From Liquidambar formosana (Eukaryota; Streptophyta; Magnoliopsida; Saxifragales; Altingiaceae): DNA of 64,000 nt. Position 1 is the first letter of the stretch; the number at the start of each line of letters is the position of its first letter. Positions 11,331 to 25,900 of the stretch are shown here, one piece after another. The notes beneath the pieces were generated by a model. The model saw nothing but the letters and a program-made list of their open reading frames with translations. It ran no database searches and had not been told where the DNA came from. The stretch spans positions 14,547,615-14,611,614 of the forward strand of contig CM077827.1 in assembly GCA_039720395.1 (NCBI GenBank). Reading direction: 5' to 3'. The position numbers and the translations under genes were made by a program.

Positions 11331-12611
11331 TACAACCCTGCAACTTGTTTTTTAGATTGGTTTTGTGACAATTTCAGTCGAGGTAGGGGCTGTAACTGTA
11401 AGGGTGCAACCATAAGGGGAGTTCCAGATTGGCTCTTGCCATAACCTTTTTCCACTTCTTTATTTTCTATAGAGAAATTGTACAAAATTGAAGTGGCCCT
11501 GCAAACAATATAATCTTATTTGCAAATTAAGTATCTCAAGAAATTACAAAAAACTATGCTCAAGTTTTTATCTTTATTTCTTGGGTAAATTACAAGAAAT
11601 CCTCTCTAATATTTCACCATTTTTCACATGATCTTCCTAAAGAAAAAATTGATATAATCCCCCCCCCCCCCCCCCCCCCCCCCCTGGATAGGTCTTAGGT
11701 GAAAATTTTAGTTGAAATTATATGGGAAAACACTATAAGAATAGGTAAATATTGAGCACATGAAAAGGATATGATGTTTTTCCACCTAATTTCTACTTGA
11801 CTTTTCATCTTAAAACCTAACCATAGAGGGACATTACATATATTTTTTATTTAAGGAGGTTATGTAAAATATGGCTAAACGTTAGGTGGGTTTCTTGTGA
11901 TTTACCTTTTTTTTTCTTACCTTTTTGGAAATATTTTTTTTTTTTAATTTTAAAAATCCAAAATTTTAGGATAGATTAAAAAAGGGGTTGGTCAGAGTTT
12001 CCCGATCCAAGTTGAAATGCAGGTTAAGCAAGGTGAAGATTGAACTTGATAACGCGACGGCTCATAAAACAAAGAGGCCACAAACTTGGTCCATTATGGA
12101 GGGGAAGAACTGCCCTTTGTTAAGGAATTATTCCAGTGGGTTTCACACAGATTGTTAAAACAAAAAGGACATCGGCCACCGTCACAATAATCCCCAAAAT
12201 TATAGAGCAGGAATTAGGCTGTTTCTTTACATCCCCCCTTCTTTGCCACAAAATATAAAACAAGAGGAAACATGCATTATGGAAAAATAAAAGCTATGAA
12301 AAGGAAAATCATTTCATTTCAGAAGCAACATAAATCAGAGTGATTGGTTGCTTTCCATGAGACATTTAGATGAACTGTAAGTCTGCAACAGAACTAAAAT
12401 CATTTACCCAGCCCAAACTTTGAACTTTCAAGTTCGAGCTACATTCATTTACCCTGGTCACAATGAAAAAACCAGAGAGAAAGAAAGTACTCTTATTTAC
12501 AGCGATTTGGTCTTGAGGATCCAAAAACCAAACGGTCATGACGCTCGCAAGTACCAACTACATTACATTTAGCATTTGACTGGAAAATTTGACGCCATTT
12601 TCTACCAAAGC
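11331..12611. other. Intergenic region and 3' flank of the trihelix gene
   Basis: No gene is seen. A run of 26 C (11659-11684) follows an A-rich stretch. The last 250-300 bases (about 12350-12611) are likely 3' UTR of the minus-strand trihelix gene. No clear poly(A) signal could be fixed. Confidence 0.4.
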
Positions 12612-15600
12612 TTATCCACATTCCCGGACTAGATCACAAAACTGTTCAAGGGTGTTTACAAGATCTCCAAAGCATGAAATGAGCTTGTCACCTTGACGTC
12701 TTGTGAAATCAGTTTGGAAGGCTTCACCTTTCTTTGAATCAGCCGACGAATAATCCGCATTCTCAGTCAATTTTCCTTTCAGAATGGCATGGATCAGCTC
12801 TGCATTCTCACGCAGTTTTCTGGCCATCATTTGCTCCTTTTCTTCCCAGCTTGTCTCATTTTCGTCTACATTGTTTTTCTCTTTTTCTTCTATACGACGC
12901 TTCCGAGGCAGTAATCGGCGCCGTTGCTTTTTGGACCCTAATAATACCAAATAAACTCGTAACACTGGAGATTCTGTGACAGCTCACACTAGAACACTTC
13001 TAAGGATTCAAATGCAAACTCACCCACCAAAGCATAATTTTGATTAATTACGAAATACATTTTTCCATTAAAAAATTAATTAAATGTAATTGATATGAAG
13101 CTAATTATAATATACTAACTCAAAAGTACGATGAAACTAAGTGGGATTGTACCTAAAATTTTTAAGTCTGACCAAATTATGCAGTGGTGCTATTAAACTG
13201 TCATTCACTTGATCGATTAGAATCGCATCTTAATTTCCAATTTCTTCTTTTTTGTTTTGTTTTGTTTCTTTATTTTTGATAGAAAACATGCATATTAATC
13301 ACAAAATGAAAATACAAAGAAAGAACTAGAAGTCCATCGGAAACCGAAAAGGCAACAAACTGATCAACAGCCCCAATCTCTCAACAAAAAGAAATGATGA
13401 ACAAAAACACCCTCCAAAAATAAAAACCACCAAAAGCCAAAAGGCCTCTTAACAAGAAGCACAAGGAATATAAAAATGACCTATAAAAGTTTCCAACATA
13501 ATGGGCCCTATCTTAGCCAAAAATCTGCTTCTCTGTTAGTGATCCATGAGTCCAAGTGAAATTGAACCCAATTTGCCTAAAAATGTCCAAAAATTCTCTA
13601 ATAACATAGCAATATCTCCAACTTCCTCTCCTTCCTCCAACCAAGAAATAACTGAGAAAGAATCTTCCTTGAGCACAAATCTCTGCCTTAATGGAAAAAC
13701 CTTCACCATCGGACATAGAGAAAGAGGATAGCACTGCCCTCATGATTTCTAAAAATATCCCCCAACTCTAGTAACACCCAAATTTTCAAGAATGCAGCCA
13801 AACTTAATTTTACCAAAAGGAGGCAGCTTCCAAGAACATACCTAAGCAACTTTCCACACTCAACAATCTTCCATAATGAGCAGAAGAGGGAAACTGTTAA
13901 ACTCCTCAAAAACAGAAACCCAACAAGAGACTGAGCTTCTAATATTTTCCCACAAAGTAGTATCACTTCTTTTCCTATCTTCAAAAATTCTATTGTTTCT
14001 TTCCCACCAAATGTGCCACAATATGGCCAACACAACATAATTCCAAAAGACCCTACCTCTTAAACCACCAAAACCTGAAAAATATGTTTCCAAAAGAAAT
14101 GAAGTGTGTCTAAGAGGAGCCCACAAAACCCTCGCTATTTAAAACAACTTACACCAAAACTTTGTAACTAACAGGAAATGAAGAAACAAGTGATCAATGG
14201 ATTACCCATTTGAATAACACACGCACATGTTGGGATAAAGGGCTTATATGAAATCTTCTTGTGGGAGGATGGCAGATTCTTGATGCGGTCTAAATTGCAA
14301 TGAATGTGTACATGCTAGACTAAGATTGGGTGCCTATAGTGTGATTTGTAAGTAAGATAACAAAAAGGGTTATGACCATGTCAACTGGTGGTTTCTGCTC
14401 TATCTTCTAAAGAGGAAAGGTTTTGGAGGGAAGTGGAAAAAGTGGATTGAGCAGTGCATTTCGACAACAGCTTTTTCTATGTTGGTTAATGTGAGTATGT
14501 TTGGCTTTTTCAGGAGTTCTCGTGGGTTGTGATAAGGGGATCCACTCTCTTCCTTGTTCTTTATTATTGTCATGGAGGCATTGGGTACGTTGATTCAGAT
14601 GATGTTTGATGTGCATTTACTTCAAGGTTTTGTGGTTGAGGGGGGTGGTCAGCAAGGAGTAGAATCTGCCACTTACTGTATGTGATGACACATTGATGCT
14701 ACTGTGTTGTGTAAAGCTTCCTGCTCTCAGCTTAGATACCTCAAGTGTGTGCTCTTGTGTTTTGAGGTGGTATCCGAGGCCAAAGGTTAACCTGGGCAAA
14801 ACTGAGTTGATTGCAGTGGGGTATGGGTTGATGTGAAATCTCTTGCTTCTGTCCTAGAGTGCAGAGTAGGAATTCGTCCCACTTATCTTGGTCTACCTTT
14901 AGGGGCAGCTCATAAGAGTATCTGAGTTTTAAACCCTGCTGTGGATACATTCAAGAAAAGACTATGTAGTTGGAAAAAGGGCTATCTATCAAAAGGAGGC
15001 AAGATTACTTTAATTAAGAGCACGTTGTCAACTTTGCATACTCATTTTATGTCACTCTTTAAGATCCCTATTGTGGTAGCGAAGAGATCAAAGAAACTCC
15101 AAAGAGATTTTCTATGGGCGAATTTAGGGGATGAGGCCAAGATGCACCTGGTGGATTGGAATACAATATGCTCTTTGAAAATAGAAGGGGGTTGGGGTTT
15201 AGACTTCTAGCTGGTATGAACAAGGCACTCTTAGGTAAATGGTTATGGACGTACATAATGGAGAAAGTTGAGTTGTGGAGGAAGTTGGGGGTGAAATTTG
15301 GGAATGAGGAGGGGAATTGGAGATCTAAGATGTTTAAAGGTTCTTATGGGGCCGGTTTGTAGAAATTTAACTTTAAAAAACAGATTCGGTTTAAAGTAGG
15401 GGAAAGAGAATCCATTAGATTTTAGGAGGAAGTGTGAGATGGCCTTGAGAGAGGAATTTCCCACTCTTTATGAGTTGCTGGTGGATAGGGAGGCTTAGGT
15501 GCCAGAAAATCTGAGTTAGGAAAACAAATTTTGTTGTTGGAACTCAGTTTCAAGGAAAGAGACTCCATTAGATTTTGGGAGGAAGAGTGGTGTGGTGAGA

Positions 15601-18600
15601 AGGCCTTGACAGAGGAGTTTCCCACTCTTTATGAGTTGGTGGAATGAATCTTTTTGTTGGAAAGTCAATATTGGGAGGAATATTCGTGTCTAGGAGTTAG
15701 AAGAGGTTATGATGATATTTTAGAAGATCTACTTGGTTCAGTAGAATGGGAAGTGCCATGGGAGGAATATTCATGACTAGGACTAGATGAGGTTATGATG
15801 TTTTTTTAGAAGATCTACTCAGTTCAGATAGAATAGGAAGGGGCAGATGGTATTGTTTGGAGACTAAAAAGAATGGGACCTGTTTTGTTCAGTCCTACTA
15901 CCGTGTGTTGGCTCACCGGAGAAGTTTTCCCATTCATGAGATTTGAATCCCAAAATTACCTTCTAAGGTTTCAATTTTTACCTAGGTTGCTTGTTGTGGT
16001 AAGTGCTTAACTCTAGATAATTCGCAGAAGGATTTTCAAGTGGCTAATTGGTGTGTGCTATGCAAGAAGGAAGAGGATTCAATGGATCATTTTCTCATCC
16101 ACTGCTTAAAGTCTAGGGAGGTACAGTACTACTGTTTGGGCTTGTTTCATATGCAGTGGATTATGCATAGGAGGGTGATTCATGTGCTAGAGTCTTGGCT
16201 GTGCAGTAGCTCCAATAAACTCACTCTTGCGGTTTAGGAGCTTGTGGCCCACATTGTTTTTTGGTTATTGTGAAGAGAGAGGAACTGATGGGGACATCAG
16301 GCCTAAACCAACGGATTTCCCTCATGCCTTGACAACTGAGGCTTCTAATTTCTATAGCTTATTTTATCTTATTTTATTTTATCTATAGAACAATGGCATG
16401 TTACCTCTTAATTTTCCAGACTTTAGGGCCAAGTAATTTCAAATTTTAATGTAATTGGAGTCCCTACACAAGGGCTCCAATATTTCTCTAAGAGGTCAAT
16501 TTTTTATGAAATAAAAATTGGTGTTTCTTAGGTTTAGTGTCGATTCCAACCCCCCCCCCCCCCCCCCCCCCAAAGGTTCCGATTCCTAGGAGTTCCAACT
16601 TCTTTCTTGCTTCTTTTTCTTTTATTTTCTCTACTTCTTTTCCTTTAAGTGTTCTTTGTGAATTTATGTGGTTGTCCTGCATCAGGAACAAGAGAATCTT
16701 TGAAAATGTAAAAAGCACAATATAGTCTTTGAAATCACGTCCTTAATTTTCTTTTTGCATGGGTAGCTCTTTAGGTCTCAAGGCCTTTTTCTTGTATACT
16801 TCCTATGTACAAGGGCCTCTGCTTTTTTTGTTAATAAATACTTTACATATCCGAAAAAAAGGGCCAAAAATAAAATAAAATAAAATAAAATCTTCTCTCT
16901 TGAACTATGTTGTATGTATTAACCTTACCATGAGCAACCAACCGAGCTAAGGGGGCACACTCAGAAACCAAATGTGATTAAAGGATAAAGGAAGAGGATC
17001 TAAAAAACAATACAACATTTTTTTCTTGGGGGGAAGGTGGCCTTAAAAGAAGAGAGGGCATTGGATCCAAGAACCAACACCATTTATCATCACAAAAAAG
17101 GAAAGTATAAACTTCCTTGATACCATCAAGGATAGCGGAAAGCTAATCATCCTAACAATCATGTAAAGTTTTAATAAATTGAAGTTCCAAAAATGAGTAT
17201 TGGTTCCATATACTAGAAACAATAGAATTTCTGTCTCAGACAACATGAAAAAATACGAGGGAACACAGACTTCAATGGGAGAATCACGGAACCAAGTATC
17301 TAGCCAAAAATGGATTCTAATGCCACTACAAACAATATAGTTGATACACAAAGAAAAAGTCAAGAAAACAACGAGTACTGAATTTCCACCTAGGAGACTT
17401 GTGAATTTCCCTAATAGCTCAACAGTATTACACAAGAAATTTTAGCCATTACCAGTTTCTTTCCTTGAAACTACTACAGAACATCCAGTATATTGACGAA
17501 ATCATGAAATTTCAGTATACATATAAGATATCAACCAAGACTGAAATGACATCAGTTTGGTAGACTGAAGATGCTGTCAAAGAAGCTAGTATTTAACAAT
17601 ATCAAAAGATTTATTGCAGGATAACTTTCTATTGGGCTCCATTTGTATCAGTGGGAAAGGAAATTAAGAAAAGAAATGTGTTCCAGCTGATAAATGAGGC
17701 TATGGTAGAAGAGTTGTGGGATCGTGTTTGTTTTTTAGCCTCGTTTTGGGCATTAGTTTCCAAAGCTTTTGTGGGTGTGCCATTATTTGTTATTAAAGTA
17801 TGTTTGGAAATTGGTTTGTAGCTTGTAGTTTTATTTTCTTTTGTTAGTTCTAAGGTGATGACATCTTGTCCTCTTTTTTTGTATTCTCGTTTCTCTTTTT
17901 CCTTTAAAAAAATTTATTTCTTGTTGTTGATCAAAATATATTTATATATATATATATATATATGAGGCTATGCAGCCCATTTCCGAAAAACAGCATGCCA
18001 TAAATAAAAAGAGAGACATTTCTCCAGCATTTTCAAGAAGTGCAGCGTTAGTCACCAAAATGCTATGGTTTTGTGCTACAACAACAGTATCTCAAAATTT
18101 TCTATATCATTCTCCAGTATTACCTTTCCAAACTATAGAAAGCAAGCACATCTAATAGCAAACTTTAACCAAACATGCGCAAAAAGACATCCATTTGCAC
18201 TCACCTCAACTTTATCAGAGCACACTAAATAGATTGATACTACTCTTTTAAATATTAGGTCTCCAAGCATGTGAGCAGGCAAACTATAGAAAACATTCAG
18301 TCATACTTAGATGAAATAAATCAAAAAAAATTAAGCAAATAGTTGAACTTTGGAGCACTATTTATACAAAGTCAAATACTCACAAGGAAAAACATAAGAC
18401 GAGCAGAAAATGGTTAATTTTAAGTAACATCATAAACTGATAATTTTTATTCTTAAATCCTCTTCCCCATTGTTTTATGTCTCCCCCATCATCATTAAAA
18501 GCAGTACTTTTGTTTCATTTCCTATTTTATACCATGAAATCTAAGTTTTGTTCTCCAGTCAAAATTAATAACAGAAACATTTTTTAGGCTTCAAGTTTAC

Positions 18601-20318
18601 TTTCCCAGGCAGTTACTAACACTTGCTAACTTACACCTCGTCTCCTATGCTGGAAAGTCACCTCAACACAACCCCTTCCAATTTCTATAGGAGCAAAGCA
18701 GAAGGAAATGGTTGACTGTTCGATAGTAAGAAGGAAAACATTGCAAAGAAAGAGAGAGAGAGAGAGAGAGAGAACAGAATCATATACAGCTTATGGAACA
18801 AATGTAGAATAGATATTTTGATTTGAGTAAAGGATAACAAGGGAGAAGAAGTAGGAACCCTTTCCATAAAATATGTCCAGTGAAAATCCATGTCTACAAA
18901 ATAGTTATATATGTAAAAATCTAGAGAAAACTGCTTCTTATTCAAATATTCAATAACAACACACAAGTGGGTTTATACAGAATACAAGGCATGTCTGAAA
19001 GGATATTAAATATCAAATATAATGAAATCCAAATCTAACGTAACACCCCTTTTGTTTGGTCCTAATAAGTGAGTGGGAATGAAATCTCATTCTGAATAGG
19101 CTATAATGGAAACAAATCCAAATCAGAAATCACACGAACGATTGCCCATTCCATTCCTTGTATTAGACAATGACAAAAATGGAAAAACAAAATTTATATA
19201 GTTTCCAATAATACCTCCTTTTCCTAAACAATCGGACATATTGAATAATGGGTGGAGGTAATGAGTGGTGATAGTGATGATGGGTGATGAGTAGTGGTGG
19301 TGGGTATGTAGCAATAACGATGTGTGGTGCTGATAATGGATGATGGGCAACGGTGGTGAATTGGTGATGGGTGGTGGATGGAGGTGGACATGCCTTTTTA
19401 TTCATTTCAAGTCCGAGGTGGAATGAGAATACCACACCTCCCCCTTGCATGAGATTACACCTCTCATGTGGAATTTGATGACGATCCATTACAAGTGTTA
19501 GATTCCATTCCAAATTATATTAAGCATCCACACACCCATGTAGGATGGAAACGAAATGTGATTCCATTCGCGCTCGCCGATTCCAGACTACCCCAAGAAC
19601 TAAAAGGTGAAAAGAGAATAAAAATTAAAACCTAGGGGTGCAACTTGAGCCAGTTCAAGCCAAGAACCAAACCAACCTCTTCAATTCTGCAAATTTCTGA
19701 ACCAAAACCAAATTGAGTCTGGTTCTATTCCCAAATTTGCCAAATTGGTTCTGTTCTCAGTTTGGGGTTGGAATAGCACTGACAAACATGAGAACTAGAC
19801 CCTATAATATATGATATTATATAGGCTGGCATTGTTGCCAGAGGTGACAACGTTGTTTCCACGTCCTTTTATGATAAATGGACTAAATTGCCCTCATTAA
19901 AAGAGAAACAGATAAGAGAGAGGAGAGAGAAAAATAAGATAGAAGAAAGAAGTCAGAAGAGGAAGGAGAAGAGAGGACTCCCGTGATGTTGGCTACTCGC
20001 CGGCATAGAAATAAAAAGCTAGAGAGAGATCAGGAAAGAGAATAAGGGAGATGAGAGAGACGAGGTGGCTCCAGATCATACATATCAAATCATAAGGGAG
20101 GTGGGGTTGCTGATGATCTGATTTGGATTTAGCAGTCATATGCATGGAAGCCATTTTTGATCAGCATATGCATGGAAGCCATTCATTCCAAGCACGTGGA
20201 TGCAAACCTGCTGGCTGAGTTCCTTCCCTGCCCAGTATTACTTCTGCAGTTCTGCCATTATAAAATTCTGTTCTTTCACTACACACAGGAGATGAACATT
20301 GTTCTACAGAAAAAAAAA

Positions 20319-20353
<35 letters not shown>

Positions 20354-21077
20354 TAGATTTGCAGAGGACTCAATAATGGAGTTGCTGAGAAAGAAGGGTT
20401 GTTTGATGGTGGTTAGTCTTAAAGAGGAAAATGGTGGAAGTCATGGTGGTTCTAGGATTTGGCAACTATGGTGCCAGCGAGCCAATGGCAGCATTCAAAC
20501 TACCCCTCAACAGCATTGAGCAGCAGCAGCAATGGCCGCCATGGCTGATCCCCTTTCCATCTTCTGCTTCTCCTCTTTCCTTTTCCCCTTTACTCTGTTT
20601 GATGTTATTTTCTCTCTCTTCTTTCTCTCTCCGCTTTTCTTTCCTTTTTGTTCTGTATTTGTTTCTCCAATCCACCACCACAGTTTCAGGCAGTCTGGCA
20701 CCTGATATACAGCAACCCCATAACGACCCATTTCTCTCACCTCCCTTCTCATGGGAGTCCTCTCTTCTCCCTCCTCTTCTGAGTTCTTTCCCTCTTATTT
20801 TTTTTCTCTCCTCTCTCCTGTTTCTTTTTCTTTTAATGAGGGCAATTTCGTCCATTTATCATAGAAGCCTATGGAAACAACGTTTCCTGCTCTAGTAATA
20901 ACGCCAGCCTATTACATATATACACGCACGCACACACACACATATATAAGGCTGTTCAAATGCGGGATAACCTAAATGATCACGTCCGTCTGTGGATGAC
21001 ACGAGCGTGTCGCCCATGGATGGCCATGGTCATACGGGGATATTCTACACATGATGAAAGTAGTTTATATATATATA

Positions 21078-21115
<38 letters not shown>

Positions 21116-22893
21116 TAGATAGATATATATTGGGAGGGTTCTGTTGACACCTAGTGTAAAAAATTTTACACTTAGACCCGTCAATATCTTTTTACAGAAA
21201 TCACATTTCGCTAATCTAACCGTTGGATTACATCTTCTTACCATGCACGTCATGCATGCAGGGTTCGAAGTCTCGTTTGTCTCGAACGAGATCTCACCAA
21301 GACAATTCAGTCTCGCCACTGACCGGTACGACAAATCCCACTGGTACAAATATATAGAGAGAAGTATCACTCTCGGACGAGATTATCGGGATCTCGAACG
21401 ATCCGTGACGAGATAGGCGAGAACTCGATGATTCATTTGGATTCGAACGATTTCTCGTTCGAATCGTACAAGAAAGTGCAGCTAGGCAGGGAAGAACATA
21501 CGGCCTACCTCGATAGTCGATTGCAGCTTGAGCTTCCATCGAGGGTCAAACAAAGAGATCTGGGCTTCACGCTTCTGCTCTTGCATTGCGTTGTCTCCGG
21601 TGGCCGACATCAGCATCTCTACCGACTCAAGTGGGTGTCTCGGCGTCTCAAGCCAGCGGTAGATCTCGCCGGATCTGGTGGTGGGTGGCCTTTGACAACC
21701 AACGACGAGCTCTAACGACCAACGACGAGCCCTTACCTCTCTGCACTCTCTCTGCCTCTCTCATTTCTCAGTCTCAACCATTCGAAACCCAATGAGGGGC
21801 CTAAAGGTTTTAATTTTTGAGGAAAATTTTAGATTAGTGGGGCTGTGGGAAAATAATTGCAATTAGTAGTCATTGTTAGTTAAGTCAGTAGTCGTTTATT
21901 AGAATGTTAGTAGAAAATGACACTCAATTGTAATTATTTTACATAGCCCGACCAATCTAAAATTCCCCCTATTTGTTTTTTATTTTAATTTTGTTTCTTT
22001 TTTCTTTTTTTTAAAGTGTTGTTGTGTTGACCGGGAACCTTTTTTTTTTTAACTGCAATTAAGAACTTATATGTTCATAGACCTACACTTTTTATAAAAA
22101 TAAAAAAACAACAAATAATGATGAACTTATAAATATATATTATTTTTTATTTTATAAATTTTTTTTTTTGTTTTGATAAATGATAATTTTTTTTAATTTT
22201 GAAAATACTGATTTTTTAAATTAGAAAATTGTTGAACAGTTTTTTAATAATCATGAACTTATAAATATGCATAAATAATTTGCAAAATCATTTTTTGTTG
22301 ATATATGATATTTATTTATGTTCTTTGAAATTATATTAGATATCTAAAACATAAATATAGTGTTCTTTCATGATATATTAGCACACTTGCGCCTATTTTT
22401 TTTTTTTTTAACCATATTATGTGCCTCGAGTTCATTATTTTGCTTATTTGATGGTTCCAATGTAATTATCATATTTTTTACAAATTTTCAATGAATTTTT
22501 TGAATTTTTTCAAACATTTTTTCATGCGTAAAGTTGCATCTCGCCCGAGACATGATGGTTTGGACGAGACTGAGATGAATGAGACCGAAATGAGACGAGG
22601 ACCGAAACCGAGACTTTGAACCATGCATGCATGCCAAATTTAAAGTTAATCAGAGATTAAGAACTATGTCATCCATAAAGTGCTTGAAATTAAAGTTTTA
22701 TTTATTAAAAGAAACATAAGTTTACGGATCAAACACTTCCCAATATCCAATGAACTTGAAATTTGGCTTGCTTGACGTGCATGATAGGAATATGTAATTC
22801 AACGGTTGGATTGGAGAAATATACCTTTTTTATAAAAAGATATTGACTAGTGTAAGTATAAAAAGTTTTACACTAGGTGTCAATGGAATCCTC

Positions 22894-22924
<31 letters not shown>

Positions 22925-25900
22925 GATACACGCGCATGTCACCCACAGACAACCATTGTCCTACAGGATATCCCACACATGAACAAAGCTATATATATAT
23001 ATATATATTGTTATAAAATGACATGTGTCCTTTCTATATTGAAATGTTAATGCAATTTGGACCTACACCTCATATGATCACACCACACCCATTTAGTCAT
23101 TAAACAAAAACGACCTGGGCAATTCTAGATCTAGGGTTTCATTCTGCCATTTATTCCCATCTCCATCCTCTTTTCCCATTTTCTCGCCACCGCCTCTTTA
23201 TTCAAATTGCTTATTCTCTGGGAAGATTACTCCATCTCCAGCAAGATTACTCCCTCTCTGACCATTGGTCTCTAGTTCTAAAATCAAATCAAGACGGCTT
23301 CTTCACACGTACGTTTTAGATTTTATTTTGCTTTTTCCTTCTCTGACCATCCCTCTCTAGCCATTCTTCCCTCTTTTGACTTCTAAATAGATAAACACAC
23401 ACACACAACTAACTAACTAACTATCTATCTATATATATATCTATATATATATATATAGATATATATATATATATAGATATATATATATATAGATATGAAT
23501 GGACTAAAATATCCACGATATCTTCGATATATCCGTGTATCTGTACCCCTCGATACGATATCTAACTGATATATCTTCTTCGCAAAATATCTTCACAATA
23601 TTGTCAATATTTTCAATATTATTAATAAAATCTTGATATACCTCAATATATCCATAATATCTTGCTTCTTTCACATGGTATCGTCAACATATCGAATATA
23701 TAGAGATATATCCACTATATCGACAATATCGAGATATTCATTTTCTTGTTATTGCGTCAAAATTATCACCTCTTACTCTTTTAGTATTGATTTATATAAA
23801 TAATTCAATAATACTGATGGCCTAAATTAGTCTTATAAGGTAACAACTTTCATTTACTTTGTTAAAAAATTCATTCTATCGCTCAATATGGCACAATTTG
23901 TATACCCTATACATTACATACTTGTCTAATACACGTTTAAATTGCAATATCTTGATTCTAAACTGTTTATTAAAGTCTAATCAATGTTCCTAGAATTTCA
24001 ATGAAAATATACGTGTTTAGCTGACAATATCCATCATATCTTTAAATCGATATCGAAATTTTCGATATATCTATCGATATGTCTGATATATCCATGTTTT
24101 TGGACCCTCGATATATCCATTGATATTGATATTTAAGTCGTTGTATATGATGCCTGTCAATCTTGATATATAATCCTTGCCACCCCTAGGGTTTGTGGGT
24201 GCACATGTCATGAATTATCTGCGATGTGTTTATGGGATAATTTCATTAGTTCGATAATGGCCTATTTTCTCATTTTTCTCTAATAGACGGCTATCAATGC
24301 AAATTGTGTAATATATTCCAACATATATTTTGTAATGAAGTCTTACATTTTGCAATGCAGTATGATAATTTTATTTTGACATATATTATCCACAATCTTA
24401 CCTCAGATTTAGTGTTTGTAATGTATTATGACATTTTGTTATTTACAAGAATACTCTTCAAGCTGGATTATATCAAGAAATTCAGTACCTTAATAGAAAT
24501 CAAGTTCTATATCAAACCAAGAACAGAACCGAACCAACCCGACCTTGCTCTGGTTCGGTTCAGTTTGATTTTTTGCAAGGGTCGTTTCAATTCTAGTTCA
24601 TGTTTGACAGAACCGAGCCAGGTTGGTTCAGTTTCAATTTGACCTCAAACCGAACTGAGTTGCAGCCCTAACAGCCCTAATGGCATTGGCGAGCTGTGAA
24701 TTTGAAAATATCAGATTTTCTAGAGCAGATCGAATTAATCAATCAAATTAAAGATCATATGGCTAGAAAAATAAGTCGACAAAACAAAAGAGATAGGATG
24801 GGGTCGAGATCAAAGAAAATCCACCAATCCATGATCAGACTAGACTAACTAAACAAATTGAACATAAACAAGAAATAACCTCAATAGAAAATCACATCGC
24901 TAAAACGTGCCGGGTGGCCTCCAATGATCTATGATCAGAACAGATTAACAAAACCAACTGAACAGGAACAGGAAATAACCTTAGTAAAAAATCATGTCAC
25001 AAGAACATATCCAGTCAAACTGCCACCAAGCTAAAAAGGAAGAAAAACTGATGGAGGAATTCAGAACCAGTGAGGCTTTAATAAAATTCAGAGAAAAACT
25101 GCTTCTTATTCAAAAACAATAAACCTAGTGGGTTTATATAAAATACAAGGAAGATCTAAAAGGAATCTGAATATTACATATTAAATCCAATCAAATTCTT
25201 TTCTACCCTAAATGGTGAACAATTCCGGGGTTACCAAGGGAACAACTGTCAGCTGAAAAGTTAAAACATAGATCAGCTAGGAAACTTTTTGTACAGAAAG
25301 GCCTAAATTCTGATAATTGGGTTTCTTTTCATAGCTTTCTCGATTCATTACATTCTAATAGGTTTACCTTCCTTTTCTTCAGTCCTTTTTTCTTTTTCAT
25401 TTTTTGGCATTGCATACCTCGCATGTGCAGTGGGGGTTTTTGCCCTTCCAGTTTGATCTTTTATGATATATTTACTTGAACAAAAAATAAATAAATAAAT
25501 TCAAAACAATCCCCAACAGTATTCAAGAAACCCTTACAGGTTTCTCCACAAAACTTCAAAAACATATAAGCTAAGTAGCCTCACAATCTCACTCGGCAAC
25601 TCTGTAATAAATCTCAGATACAGCCATATAAAATGCTTCAATAGATATTTGGGCTAAAATGCAATAGATATTACACTTCATCAAAAAATTTAAATAAAAA
25701 AAAAAAATGCAACAGATATTTACAAAGAGATAGTGTAGTATAAGTTTAACAGCATAGTTATTTGGATCAGCGATGCAATAAATGACTAGCAATATAAATA
25801 ATCAAGAGATATATTCCCCAATTACCATTCTTGGTGATAAATAGGCACACTAAATTAGTAATTACATGATTAAATATCTAAATAAAAGTTAAAGAGATAA

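Larger units (their letters stand above)
19630..24672. mobile_element. Possible outer TIR element enclosing the nested MULEs
   Basis: The left end reads taggggtgcaactt and the reverse complement of the right end reads tagggctgcaactc. Both are followed inward by related aaccnaacc-rich sequence with the shared block gacaaacatga. This suggests one old terminal-inverted-repeat element that took in the insertions between. I found no matching target duplication, so two independent related pieces remain possible. Confidence 0.3.

Noticed and set aside
12734..12979. Plus-strand ORF opposite the trihelix exon
   Set aside because: Shadow of the minus-strand exon, with no domain of its own.
20431..20895. 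154-residue open frame as a gene
   Set aside because: Its second half runs through the right terminal arm of MULE A, which is pyrimidine-rich non-coding sequence. No domain is seen.
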